Origin: Massospora cicadina
Taxonomy: Eukaryota > Entomophthoromycota > Entomophthoromycetes > Entomophthorales > Entomophthoraceae
Assembly (NCBI GenBank): GCA_022478985.1
Contig: JAKSZP010014508.1
Location: forward strand, 1 to 64,000
Length of the DNA: 64,000 bases
Direction: 5' to 3'
In this document: positions 10,212 to 20,039 of the stretch, in pieces
Layout of the letters: the number at the start of each line of letters is the position of its first letter
Numbering within the stretch: the first letter of the stretch is position 1
Program-made: the position numbers and the translations under genes
Notes under the pieces: model-generated
What the model saw: only the letters and a program-made list of their open reading frames with translations
What the model was told of the DNA's origin: nothing
The model's database searches: none

Positions 10212-13000
10212 TACCACATGGTGTTCACGCCCCTCACGTCTCTGCAGAAGTAAAGCCACACTGTATTGCAAGAGCATTGTATAATACATATATGTTTTAT
10301 TTCATCAGTATGGCAAAGAATGGGGATAGTAGTGAAAACCTCCTTTATTACCTCAGATGCTATATGGCATTCTGGAGTCCAAACAAATGGGCCATTCTTA
10401 CCTGTTAGGGAGTGAAAAGGTGAGGGAAGCTTGAAATGGTTGGTAATAACTTTTAAGAAACTTAACAGATCCTAGGATGCTCCACAATTGTTTCTATGTC
10501 ATGGGGTAGGCCATGATTGAATGGCATCTTGCTTATAAGGTGCAATAGCATAACCATTTTTTTAATATCAGGTTCCTCAGAATTGGACTTTGTCCTTAGA
10601 GAGCTCGCATTTAATGCTTAGTAACCACACCAGCTTCTGGAGGTCTGCAGTCTCTGCTACCAAAAATTTGCCATGTTGTTAATAATTGAATGAGTGGATT
10701 AAGATGTCATCCACCTAGCATTTTAATAGGAGAATCTGAGATCTCATAAGGCGTCATCTAATTAGCGCTGGAAATCTGATGAGCATTTTTTTAGACCACA
10801 GAGCATATTTGTAAACTGTTAAATTTCACATTGGGTGCAGATTCTAGGCAGCCACTCCTGAACATACTTGACCCCCATCTGATGGAAAGTGTTCACCAGA
10901 TTAAGTTTAGAGAACACTTTGATTTAGTAATTGTCTGGGAATCACTGCTATAAGGGTAAAGGGTAGGGATTAGGAACCGTCACATTATTTAAGTGTCCAT
11001 TGTTGAGATTTTATCCACATTTCCAATTTCCTAGGTTAGAAAATCTGCTGGTTCACTAGGGGATAAGTCCTGCTAGCAAATGAATTGAATATTGGTTATT
11101 TTCGATATTGGTTTAATAATGATAGCAGATTTTGGGGCAATTTGACAGGTTTGTATCAGCTGGGTCAATACTATGAGATTGCTTAAGATCTTGCTGGGTA
11201 GAGTTGTCAACGAAATTAAGTTATATGATAGTTAATCATTGATTAAATATTAGATGTACCAAATTGTGATTGACTGGGTTTCATCACCACTGATTAGGAA
11301 TTTATTTAGGTGATATGAGGTAAGTGATGCCACCTGCAACTAGCAAATCGACCAGTTGGTTCAAAACCTGCTATATCGCGTAAAGATTTCCATTACCAAA
11401 TCAGGTTGCAAGCCAAATTTAGTTGGCTTGCTATGATTGAGCAGAAACGTAAGAGACAAGCTTTCTTACTCCACCGTTTTAGGTCTTTTGGATGTCAGGT
11501 AAGGGATCCTTAGACTGATGGAGAAGACCATTGCTGGTTGACATCTTAAGGGAAAGTCAAAAGCAACGGCTGCTGTTTCCTTACTGAGGCGCCAACAGAG
11601 TAGTTTGGCGCCAAATTCCCTATAAACTTCCTTTTTTTATAATAAAAATAGTATCAAATATTAGTTATAAGTTCTATTCATCTTCAGTTGATAATACATT
11701 ATGTGTTGACTCTTTTATATGATAAAGAGTAGGGGTCGGATATCCTAGGAAGAGAAGAATATCTTCAAAGTACATCTCCACAGAAAAATCATGATGGGAA
11801 CCAAGGCTGAGAACATCTGAATCTAAGAGTAGATTATGTTCAGCCAGAAGAGGGAAAAAGTCCCTAATTGTCAGCATAATCATCATTCATTGGAGCTTTC
11901 CAAGTCATTGTTACCACCTATCAACCTGGTTTATATAATCAGCTACGGATATTAGGTCTCCATACTAAATTCGCACATATATCTATATCAATCAATGTGA
12001 ATTTTGCACATAATACTAAACCTAAGCAGTTATTATCTAGGAACTAGTAAGAACAAAACAAGGTAATAACATCCATATTCAATGCATGGTCTCAACGTAC
12101 CATCTGGCTTCTAGTGAAGACCATAGGAGAGGTTTTTTGACCATCCATTCCTTTATCGCCATGTCATCAATCCACGTCTTTAAAGCCTGAACTTCTGCAG
12201 CAGTGTAGGGATATAGGGGACAGTTTATTTTGATCATGTCAATGTTAACTGAAAACTCAGGTCAAATTCTGAGTGATTGGGCAGCTTATGGTCCCTTCCA
12301 CGTCTAAAAATGAATTGAATAGAGCGAGGATGAGGGGCAAAGTAGGCAGCTCAGGCACAATATCCGTATATGAGTACTCCACAGTTGATGCTACTGTGTT
12401 GCCTGTTGTCATGGTGGTAAGAAGGGTAAATTTACCTGAGTGAGCATTGGAAGAAACCGCTAGCACATTCTGCTCCAAGTCAATAATCACTGACTGGCAG
12501 AGCCACCATCCCACCCTAAAATCAATGGGTAAAAAATTCCAGGGTTTTTGAAAAGTGAACGACAAATAATATGCATGGGAAACAAGGTATAATGGTTAAA
12601 AAGAGGAAGTGTGAGCATAAAAATCTGAAATTCCCCAAAAAGTGGAACCTGAGGTAACTGCAAGGTCCTAAGCTTGCTCCACATTAAGATCAGTGAAGTT
12701 CTCTATGGCTACAGTGTCTACCAAGGCAGTTAACGTTAAAATGCGTTAGCTTACAGAAATATGTATGGGACTTAAAAAGTAAGAATGATCAACTATAAGT
12801 AACTCATCAAGAGAACAAAGGGTTGAACCAGCCTTCTTAACCTTAGAGTTTTTGAACACCTTGGTGAACCTGTTGATGAACTGAGTGGGCATATAAGCCC
12901 TGGCATAAGATAAAGGTGCATACTCAGAATCATCTGGGTCAGATAAGGGCACACTGTTGAAAGATCCTCATAACAGGATTCATGCGATGCTTTTCCTCCA
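10207..13000 (-). mobile_element. Ty3/gypsy remnant R5, right part (protease end, RT, start of RNase H)
   Basis: A heavily decayed gypsy pol on the minus strand. The end of a protease is visible at about 12710-12280 (PLILGWD, matching the usual gypsy ILG-W word). An RT lead-in is at about 12260-12090 (YPYTAAEVQALKTWIDD). RT follows at about 11060-10500: KVFSKLNLVNTFHQMG (10930-10880), then VDDILIHS with both catalytic aspartates intact at 10711-10706, then KCELSKDKVQF. The RNase H start is at 10400-10250 (FVWTPECHIASEVIKEVFTT). At 10207 it is broken by Gypsy-1 and resumes at 3537. The stretch 12090-11130 is not recognisable. Confidence 0.7.
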
Positions 13001-14975
13001 CCTGATTAACAGGTGAGATGTGGTAGGATTTTTTAGCTGGTGCTGCAGGGTTTATAAAGATTTGCAACCTTCTCCAAAGAATTGTTTCAAAATTGCGAGG
13101 TGGGGGATAAATCAGGGTGAGGCTGGTCTAAATAAATCAGTATAGCTTCTCCAGACCCCTGAGATGGGGTAGGGTAAGCCTCATTGTGATAACCAGGCCG
13201 TATTGTGAGTGTTTAACCGCATCTTCTTGTACTCTATTACACTTTTTTCATTTAAAATGGCAATTGGTGAGATAATTAAGAACGCGAGATTCAAACTCCT
13301 CATAAACATTCACCACTTTTTCGCCTGTTTCTCCCCTGTTTATATTTCAACACCTGGGTGTAGCCTAACGCGAGAAAACTATGGGAAGCCTCAAACTCTG
13401 GCTGTTTAGAGTGAAGAAATGGAAAAAACGGTTTGTTCGTTGGGTAGCATTAGCTATTAAGACCTGCTGTATGAAATTTTATAAGAGTACCCTGCGGACA
13501 ACAGTTAAGGAGCACTCTTAAATGAGAGAATAAACCTTTGTTGATGACAGAGCTGTTTGAAGTCAAGAGATTTTGAACCAAAAACTGCATTGCTTTATTA
13601 TGTGGTTGGGTTATAATGTTAGGAATCCAGCTTATCAAGTTAATACCTGGCTTCCTTTGTGGGTACTCCAATACCCACAAGGGTAGCTACAATCATCAAA
13701 GACACAATTGGTTTTAATGAGCTCTGGGTGGGCACGTTAGGAAGTTTTGAAAATGGCTCCAACCCAGGGAATTGTTGCCCTTTTAACTTTTTGCTTTATT
13801 AAAATACTTAAAAGGGTATGTTTTAATAAATATTTTATTTGAATTCGATGGGAAACTTGAGAAAAGAAATAGCTCAACCCTATCATTAGTAGGGTGCTGG
13901 GTTTTATGTTTGGATGGAGGGAAAGCTTCTAAGCTAAAATACGATAGTATGGAGCAGTTACCGATTTTTAATCTGCTAATTATCATTTATAAGCCAATTT
14001 TTTGATAAAATTTGTCAAAAATCCCAAGCTATTCACTACGCGTTTTTAGAATTTCAAGTCTTTGAATTCACTTTTTTAATTTAGAAATTAAGTTTCAAGT
14101 TTAATACTGGCCTTTGCCCTCGTTTTTCGACTTTTTGCTCAAATTACATTTGTTAAGTAAGTTTTTGATACCCAGATTGACTTCTGGGTGCATTCCATGT
14201 TGAGGGCAGGGAATATGGACCATGGAAGCGAGCTTCTTTAACTTCCCAAATTCTGCACAAAGTTGTTTGATTTTTATTTAAAATAAAAAACCTGCATATT
14301 TTGCAACTTAGATGGACTTGAGTTGAGGGGTAGATGGAGGAAAGGCGCGTGGCAGGCAGGGGGAGCATTTACCAACCATCTCTCATCCAGTGTATTCCCT
14401 AAAGCTAAGATCTGGGTGAGGAGCTGGGCCTAGAGGTTTGCCCCCTTTCTTGACCTAAAGGTGTGCATAATCATGTATAGCTTAATAGCTGGAGCTAAAG
14501 GCATTATTGTTATAGTGTCAGCTACTTCAGCATCCTGGATTTGGTAAAGTAATACATCAGGGGCTGAAACAGTTAGGTTCGTTGTCACTCTGAACTCAAG
14601 CTCTCAAGTGCTTGGAAGTGGCATATATTGATTATTGGAAGTTACCATCTGGTCAAGCCCATATTATCCTCCATATCATTAAAGCAACTGCTGCTAAGAT
14701 TGTATTTGTGAAGGTACATTTTTACCAGGTAGCTTTAAAAGGGACCTGGCATAATTTAAAATTTTGATATTTTCATTATAAATCAAAGGCTGGGTCCTTT
14801 TAAGGCTGCGAAATTATCAGTCACTATAGCTCCAGAGGTATCTCCTTATAGAATTCTGTTCACTAGTTCAAATTTTTGAAAAAAAAGTTTTCTTCAAGGA
14901 AAATCTCTGCTGGATAAAGGCAATATCTCTGGAAAAAGCTAGGTAATCTCTAGTAAAACCAGGCAATTATTGAGG
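13001..14975. other. Unassigned AT-rich stretch, possibly the gag end of R5
   Basis: No confident gene. Minus-strand reading at about 14600-14380 gives APDVLLYQIQDAEVADTIT and then LTQILALGNTLDERW, which could be a decayed Gag upstream of the R5 protease, but I see no diagnostic motif. A 76-codon frame at 13680-13450 has no recognisable similarity. Confidence 0.3.
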
Positions 14976-14991
14976 TTATAAACAAGTATAT
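14976..14991. repeat. Target-site duplication of truncated Y element Y3, left copy
   Basis: TTATAAACAAGTATAT here and TTATGGACAAGTATAT at 15581-15596 (14 of 16 bases identical) bracket 14992-15580. Confidence 0.75.
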
Positions 14992-15580
14992 CTTTTTAGC
15001 ACTAGTGGTGCTCAACCCATAAAAAGGGGGCCGCCATGCACCTTTTTTGCAAATAAGCAAACAAAAGGATTAAAAATAAAAAACCCCAAATAGGGGCCTC
15101 AGATAGCAAGGAAGCCATATCAGACAGTGAGAAAGCTTTGAGGAAACTTTTGTCTGATGCCCGCTTTAGCTGGCAGACCATGGCGGACAACATTGGGGTA
15201 GGAGCATCAGCGACATGTGGCATAGAAGGTATAGTTGTGAATTTTCTTCGTTTATGAGGCCAGAGGTGTGCTTTGACTCAACATAGTGAACAAGTTAATG
15301 CTCAGAAAATTGATGAGAGCAGGCACGGAAGTAAATGACTTGATGCGCTGATAGGTTTGAGGATAGTTGGGATCAAACATCTAAGTTTTTGCTGTATCAA
15401 TGCAAGTGCAGCTTGCACCAAATGCAAGCTCTTTGATTTCATATTTGGCATTTTTTTAAACTCATGGAAAAATTAGGGATATAAATAACTTCAAACAGGG
15501 GTTCCATCGCCCCATGAAGTTGCTGGTTGAAGAGGGTTTTGTTGGGGGGCAGCTGTGGCATCACTGGCATCTTATTGATA
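14992..15580 (-). mobile_element. Y3: 5'-truncated Y-family non-LTR element (589 bp)
   Basis: Minus orientation, flanked by a 16-bp duplication with two mismatches. The 3' end is GGTTGAGCACCACTAGTGC followed by AAAAA. Only the C-terminal part of the Y protein is present, in broken frames. The best piece (15223-15002) reads VADAPTPMLSAMVCQLKRASDKSF and ends in a hydrophobic segment (APIWGFLFLILLFAYL), then KRCMAAPFLWVEHH. Copies at 33630-34157 and 56997-57548 match it. The 5' truncation with a long TSD and an A-run points to target-primed reverse transcription. Confidence 0.8.
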
Positions 15581-15596
15581 TTATGGACAAGTATAT
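15581..15596. repeat. Target-site duplication of Y3, right copy
   Basis: TTATGGACAAGTATAT; pairs with 14976-14991. Confidence 0.75.
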
Positions 15597-15818
15597 TTTT
15601 AATGGTTAGAATTAAGAATCTTTATATCTTTGTTGAAAGTTTGGGAATGAGTAGTGCAATTTGGTAGAAGTTTGGTAATGGATAGGATACAGCGATTTTC
15701 TGAATAATGTGGCGGAATGTGGAGGTTCTCAGCAGGATTAATCTTTATAGATAAATGCAGTAGATTTAGGAGATATTTTAATGATAAGATCTATATCAAA
15801 TAAAACAGAAGAATTGGG

Positions 15819-15834
15819 AGGAATCTGGGCTTTT
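15819..15834. repeat. Target-site duplication of Y-A, left copy
   Basis: AGGAATCTGGGCTTTT, identical to 17723-17738. The perfect 16-bp pair fixes the ends of the 1888-bp insertion between them. Confidence 0.9.
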
Positions 15835-17722
15835 TGATTTATTCAAGGTACGCCGACCAGGGGATGGACAGTACCAATCACAACACTCAAAACGGCAAAA
15901 CAAACTACTAACCAGATGGGAAGCAGAAACTGCTTAACCCACCATAGCAGAGGGTGAGGAGGGGTTGGGGGTTGGTTTTCAGAAAGACCCACCTCAATCA
16001 AGGGGTGTTGGTTACAGTACCGTATCAGAGCAGAGAGCCAGGGCGTTGGGGCATCTGCATAGTGGGGGCTGAGGTCAGCGTAGTAGGAGTTTTCCACTTC
16101 TGCATCAAGATAATGATGGGAAAGTGTTTCAACAAAAGCTGCGAGGAGAACTTCAGCTTCTTTGTGGGCTTCAGGAAGTTGGGTGAAAAGGGAGATACTG
16201 TGGCGGGTGATTTTGGCTGAGGGGTTGAATGAAGCAAGCGTTGTGACATTCACAACAGCGATTTGAGCATCATCAAATAGTTTTGAGATGTCACTGCAGG
16301 GAGATTCAGGGAAGTCGGGGGGAAGAAGATGGTGGGCAGGCCATGCTGGAGCTGAGCCACTGACTGGGCCACCGCGGTGCGTAGTTTTGGGCAATGAGGA
16401 GAGGCCACCGCAGCTAAGGCGAGCTGGTGGTCACTTTAGAAGGGGGCTGTATTGGGTAGAGGAGCAAAATGGTGAGGGGTAGGGGTTTTATCAAAGTTGG
16501 GAAGGAAAAATTCTGCCTGACCATAATAGCCATTGAAGAGAGGTTGATTTGTATGCTTACTAATGATGATATTACCTGATTCGTCAGTTTCAGCCAATAG
16601 ATCCCATGGATTTTGGTTCACTGGAATAGTGGCGTTTAAATTTGAGTGGGTAGGATTGGGCGAATGGGCAGCTGCTTGGGTGCAAATGTTGGTCCAAGCA
16701 TTGCTCTGATTGGCTGGCGTAGATTTAGGTGGGAGAGTGAGGATGGAGGTTTTGAGTGGGGCTGATTTTCCATGTGGGCCCACTGAACGAGATTGTAGGG
16801 TGGGAGGGGCAGCAAAGCGCCCCATACAGAACCTCCAGAGGGGGGCTCAGAAGCTGCATCAGCGGATTTGGCCTTAGGGCACGCTCTTTTTGCAAGGTCG
16901 AGGCCAAAGCAGATGGAACAAATCTGCCTACCATTATTGACTCAAGCCCAAAAGAAATGATCAGGCGCTGCAGCCACATTAGCGCGGGGTGGGATTTGTT
17001 GGGCTATGGTAGGGTGGTGTGGTATGATGGTGGCTGTTGCAAGAGGAGCAGCAAGGCGTTCTGCACCAGATGGAATGGCAAAGATGAGGTTGGGCTGAGT
17101 GCCATAAGCCATGAGCCCCGCGACCAACTGGTCATACAAAACCTGGGGTGGATGGTGGGATGGGAGATTTGCAAAGGATACCACTAGCGTGGTGTCTGAA
17201 GGGAGGCGAGTACGGGTTGTGGGAATGGGGTTTTTTTATATATTAGAGGAGTTTGTGCTGCCGCTTCAGCATCCTCCTCAGATTATACCCAACGTCAAAT
17301 TAGCTCTTAAAAGGGCGGAAGTCTATAAAGCCAGATGGTGCAAAGGCTGTAGTGGCTAGGTCAATAATTTCCTTATCAGCATATGGGAACAAATGCTCAT
17401 AGTCCACTCTGAGGCAATAGCAAATAGCAGAGCGAGGGAGGGCGAGAGGATGGGGGCGAGAAGGGTGGACGCGCGCCAGGTGGAGCACTAAGTCTCGTGG
17501 GGAGAAAAACGGTTAGAAGCGGTGGGCGGGCTGTTTGAACCTATCCGAACGCGCTTACCTGCAGGACAGAAAACGCTAGGTGGGGGTGCACTGCTGCCCC
17601 ACACTGGGGTGGCAGGCGGCAGAGCTAAGGACATCAAAGAATAGGTTTGGGCAGATGGCTGTGGATAAATAAACTTAAATTTAAAATCGCTTAAAAGTGA
17701 CTTTGAGCGGTTAAAGAGAGTT
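15835..17722 (-). mobile_element. Y-A: full-length Y-family element (1888 bp, single ORF, non-LTR type)
   Basis: Bounded by a perfect 16-bp TSD. The 5' end (17722, minus strand) begins AACTCTCTTTAACCGCTCAAA and contains a small imperfect hairpin (17709-17688) with the loop word TCACTTTT, like LINE-D and Y-B. The 3' end is CTTGAATAAATC with a canonical AATAAA. One protein-coding region fills the unit; there is no endonuclease or RT. An exact TSD around a complete single-ORF unit shows that the unit itself moved. Confidence 0.85.
15843..17634 (-). pseudogene. Y protein of copy Y-A: RRM-like, CCHC knuckle, C-terminal membrane segment (frameshifted)
   Basis: Start chosen at the ATG at 17634-17632; the opening MS-L-PPA-P-WGSSAPP is shared with Y-B and resembles the Y-C start. 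The span equals about 597 codons. In order: Pro-rich N-terminus; FxPFKS block ending at 17300; RRM-like segment VVSFANLPSHHPPQVLYDQL (from about 17190); GLMAYGTQPNLIFA; CCHC-type knuckle at 16920-16879 in which the histidine has become leucine (CSICFGLDLAKRAC); Pro/Ser/Asn-rich linker (16825-16436); and a C-terminal domain (16394-15843) with SAKITRHSISLFTQLPEAHK and YADLSPHYADAPTPWLSAL. It ends in a hydrophobic segment FLLPIWLVVCFAVLSVVIG. Probably an RNA-binding ORF1-like protein; the membrane tail is unusual. At least three frame changes break it. Confidence 0.7.
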
Positions 17723-17738
17723 AGGAATCTGGGCTTTT
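17723..17738. repeat. Target-site duplication of Y-A, right copy
   Basis: AGGAATCTGGGCTTTT; pairs with 15819-15834. Confidence 0.9.
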
Positions 17739-19059
17739 AATTTCTCGTTTTTAATCTCATTTTTATTGCCATTTTAGCATTTTTGTAGCAGTGGAACCCC
17801 ATTGATCAAGTTGCAAAGTATCTCATGTTTGAACTTAAAATAAACTAGCTCAAATAAGATTATTCCTGACAACATCTCACAGGTAATATATAAGTGATGG
17901 ATAGTGGCTCTTTCAGCTAAAAATTCCCTACATAATATTCACCTGATTAAAAGAAAAACCAAATTTAGCAATAATACAGAAAATAACAAATTATAAGGTC
18001 AGAGACATGGGCATAATTTAACGCTATAAGATTGAGCTGTTTATCAAAGATACTTAAGACATATTTGATTTTTGGGACCCTATCCGCCCATACAATTTCT
18101 CACATTGAGATTAACAAATATTAGAAATTTGGTCCTTACTTTTAAGTATTTTCCATAGATAAAAATAAAAGCTTTTTGCATAGTACGCTATACTATTATT
18201 TCATATTTTAAGATAATATAAAGCCTCCAACAGATTGTCTGATCATACTAGATGGTTCCACACAATGATTTAAAGCTTCTCTTCTAGTCTAGAAATAGGA
18301 GAAATAGATCCCTTTACTATTTCTGCCACCTCTACAACTACATCATTAAACTATGAGTTTTCAGAAAGTTCTTCAAACCTTAAAAACACTTAATGGCTTG
18401 TTTTTCTTTTCTCATAGACTTTATTTTTTATGATCTTATGTAAAGAGCTACATTGAAATATATTTAGTTTCACCGCGGAAGTTGCCTCATTTTAACAAAA
18501 ATGCCTTGAAATTTACATTTTTGTTTAATGAGATTTATATAAAACCATTCTGCGGCCCAGTTTCCATGACAAACTTTATATACTTCCAAAAAAAGATTAA
18601 AGAGATCTTTGAGCATTAAAGACTAGCAGATAAGGGGGGTGACTTAACAGTCAGGTTACTAACATATCAAAAAATTGTCATTTTAAGGGTTAAATGGAGC
18701 CTTTATATAGCTAGGTTTAAAATCAAGTAAACCATCATTGAGAAAAAATCTAATTTGGTTAGTTTAAATTTAACTTTTACATTTATTGTAAGTTGAAGTC
18801 ATACACAGAAACATAAAATTGATCATTTTATAAAAGTTATTGTTTTACGTGCTACTTTTTATATAGGCTTTTATGAAAAATAGTTGCAATTTCTCGATTC
18901 TCACATAAAATATGCATTAAGTCAAGTTTGGCTAAAACTTCATATCTTCATATTCTTTGATATTTAATCAACTTAGATTTTTTTCACTTTTAACACTTAG
19001 TTAGTTGGAATTAGATATATGTCTAGAGACAGCAATTTACCAAAACCCTTTACACTGCT
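17739..19059. other. AT-rich stretch without recognisable features
   Basis: No long reading frame, repeat pair or RNA gene could be recognised. Short A/T runs dominate. Confidence 0.5.
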
Positions 19060-19338
19060 TTATTCTCTATTTGTAAGGAGAGTCTCTATGACTCTCCTGT
19101 TCCCAGAGTGGTAATGCTTGGTGCACACCGCCAACGCCAGGGAACTAGCCGTTAGTACAAAAGGTACTAAAGCCCAGCAGAGGGTGCTGGAGCAATAATA
19201 AATTAAGTAGAGGAGTGTCTGATGATTATAGGAAATAACAACCAAAAGTGACGCGGTGCACAAGGGGAGAAGGGTAAGTGTCACAGGTTGGAGAGAATCT
19301 GGGAGAACCAACGGTGCACTAGGGGCTAACCAAATCAT
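19060..19338 (-). CDS. Uncharacterised 92-residue hydrophobic ORF
   Basis: A continuous frame of 92 codons, not recognised. It has two or three hydrophobic stretches (LTLLPLCTASLLVVIS, LLYLIYYCSSTLCWALVPFVLTA) that could be membrane segments, then a basic tail (NRRVIETLLTNRE). It abuts the 3' LTR of the deleted chromodomain gypsy, and its first codons lie at the LTR edge, so its natural start may be missing. It could be a host exon, part of an unrecognised element, or chance. Confidence 0.2.
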   Translation of the reverse strand: MIWLAPSAPLVLPDSLQPVTLTLLPLCTASLLVVISYNHQTLLYLIYYCSSTLCWALVPFVLTASSLALAVCTKHYHSGNRRVIETLLTNRE

Positions 19339-19918
19339 ATATAAAATGGTATGGTGAATGTAGTGTGAGGCCTACTTAAAGAGGTCCATGCACAGGATCA
19401 GAAGAGATAATATAAAATAAAATGGGAAAATGGGAAAGTTTATCAAAAAAAGTTAACCGCCAAAAATTTTTGTCACAAAAATCAAATTTAAACAACATCA
19501 GGGTAATTTGTGGTCTGCCAGAGTGTTCCCAGGCACCAATTCACCATTAGGCAAACACTCTTGTCCCAATTAGAATAAACTGAATCTGACTTCACTCGAG
19601 TAATTGATTGAAGTTGTACCCTACCCAAACGCATAATTTCATAAATGAAATGAGTTTCAAACCCCGTTCCTCATTCAACTGGATTAAACTGTCCGCGTTA
19701 TTTGAATAAACTGTCTAATTTAAAGCCTGGGATGATGAAAGGATCTGGGCGTTATGCACCTCATTATTACCAACCTGGGCATATTTTGCCCTTAACCCAG
19801 CACTGGTCTAGGGTGTGCTTCAGGTCTGGGAGGCCCTGTAGCTTCACCTTTTGGGCCTCCAAGCGCCCAGCCCTATCTTTGGGGTTGGTCCCCACTATTA
19901 TGTCATTAAACCATGACA
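19336..19918 (-). repeat. 3' LTR of Gypsy-3
   Basis: Aligns with 22768-23351 from TATATAAAATGG to the terminal TGACA on the plus strand. The left boundary is approximate by a few bases. Confidence 0.75.
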
Positions 19919-19933
19919 TTACCCTCTCCTCCT
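19919..19933 (-). other. Polypurine tract of Gypsy-3
   Basis: The minus strand reads AGGAGGAGAGGGTAA directly before the LTR start TGTCATGG, the same pattern as in Gypsy-1 and Gypsy-2. Confidence 0.7.
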
Positions 19934-20039
19934 GATGGGGCTCAACCCCTTCCAAAGCCTGCGCTAGGGAAAGGTTCTTGTGGGCAGGGGCCAACTTCAT
20001 TGCAGCAATTGTCAGTTTGGGTTGAGATCCAGCGTCCTG

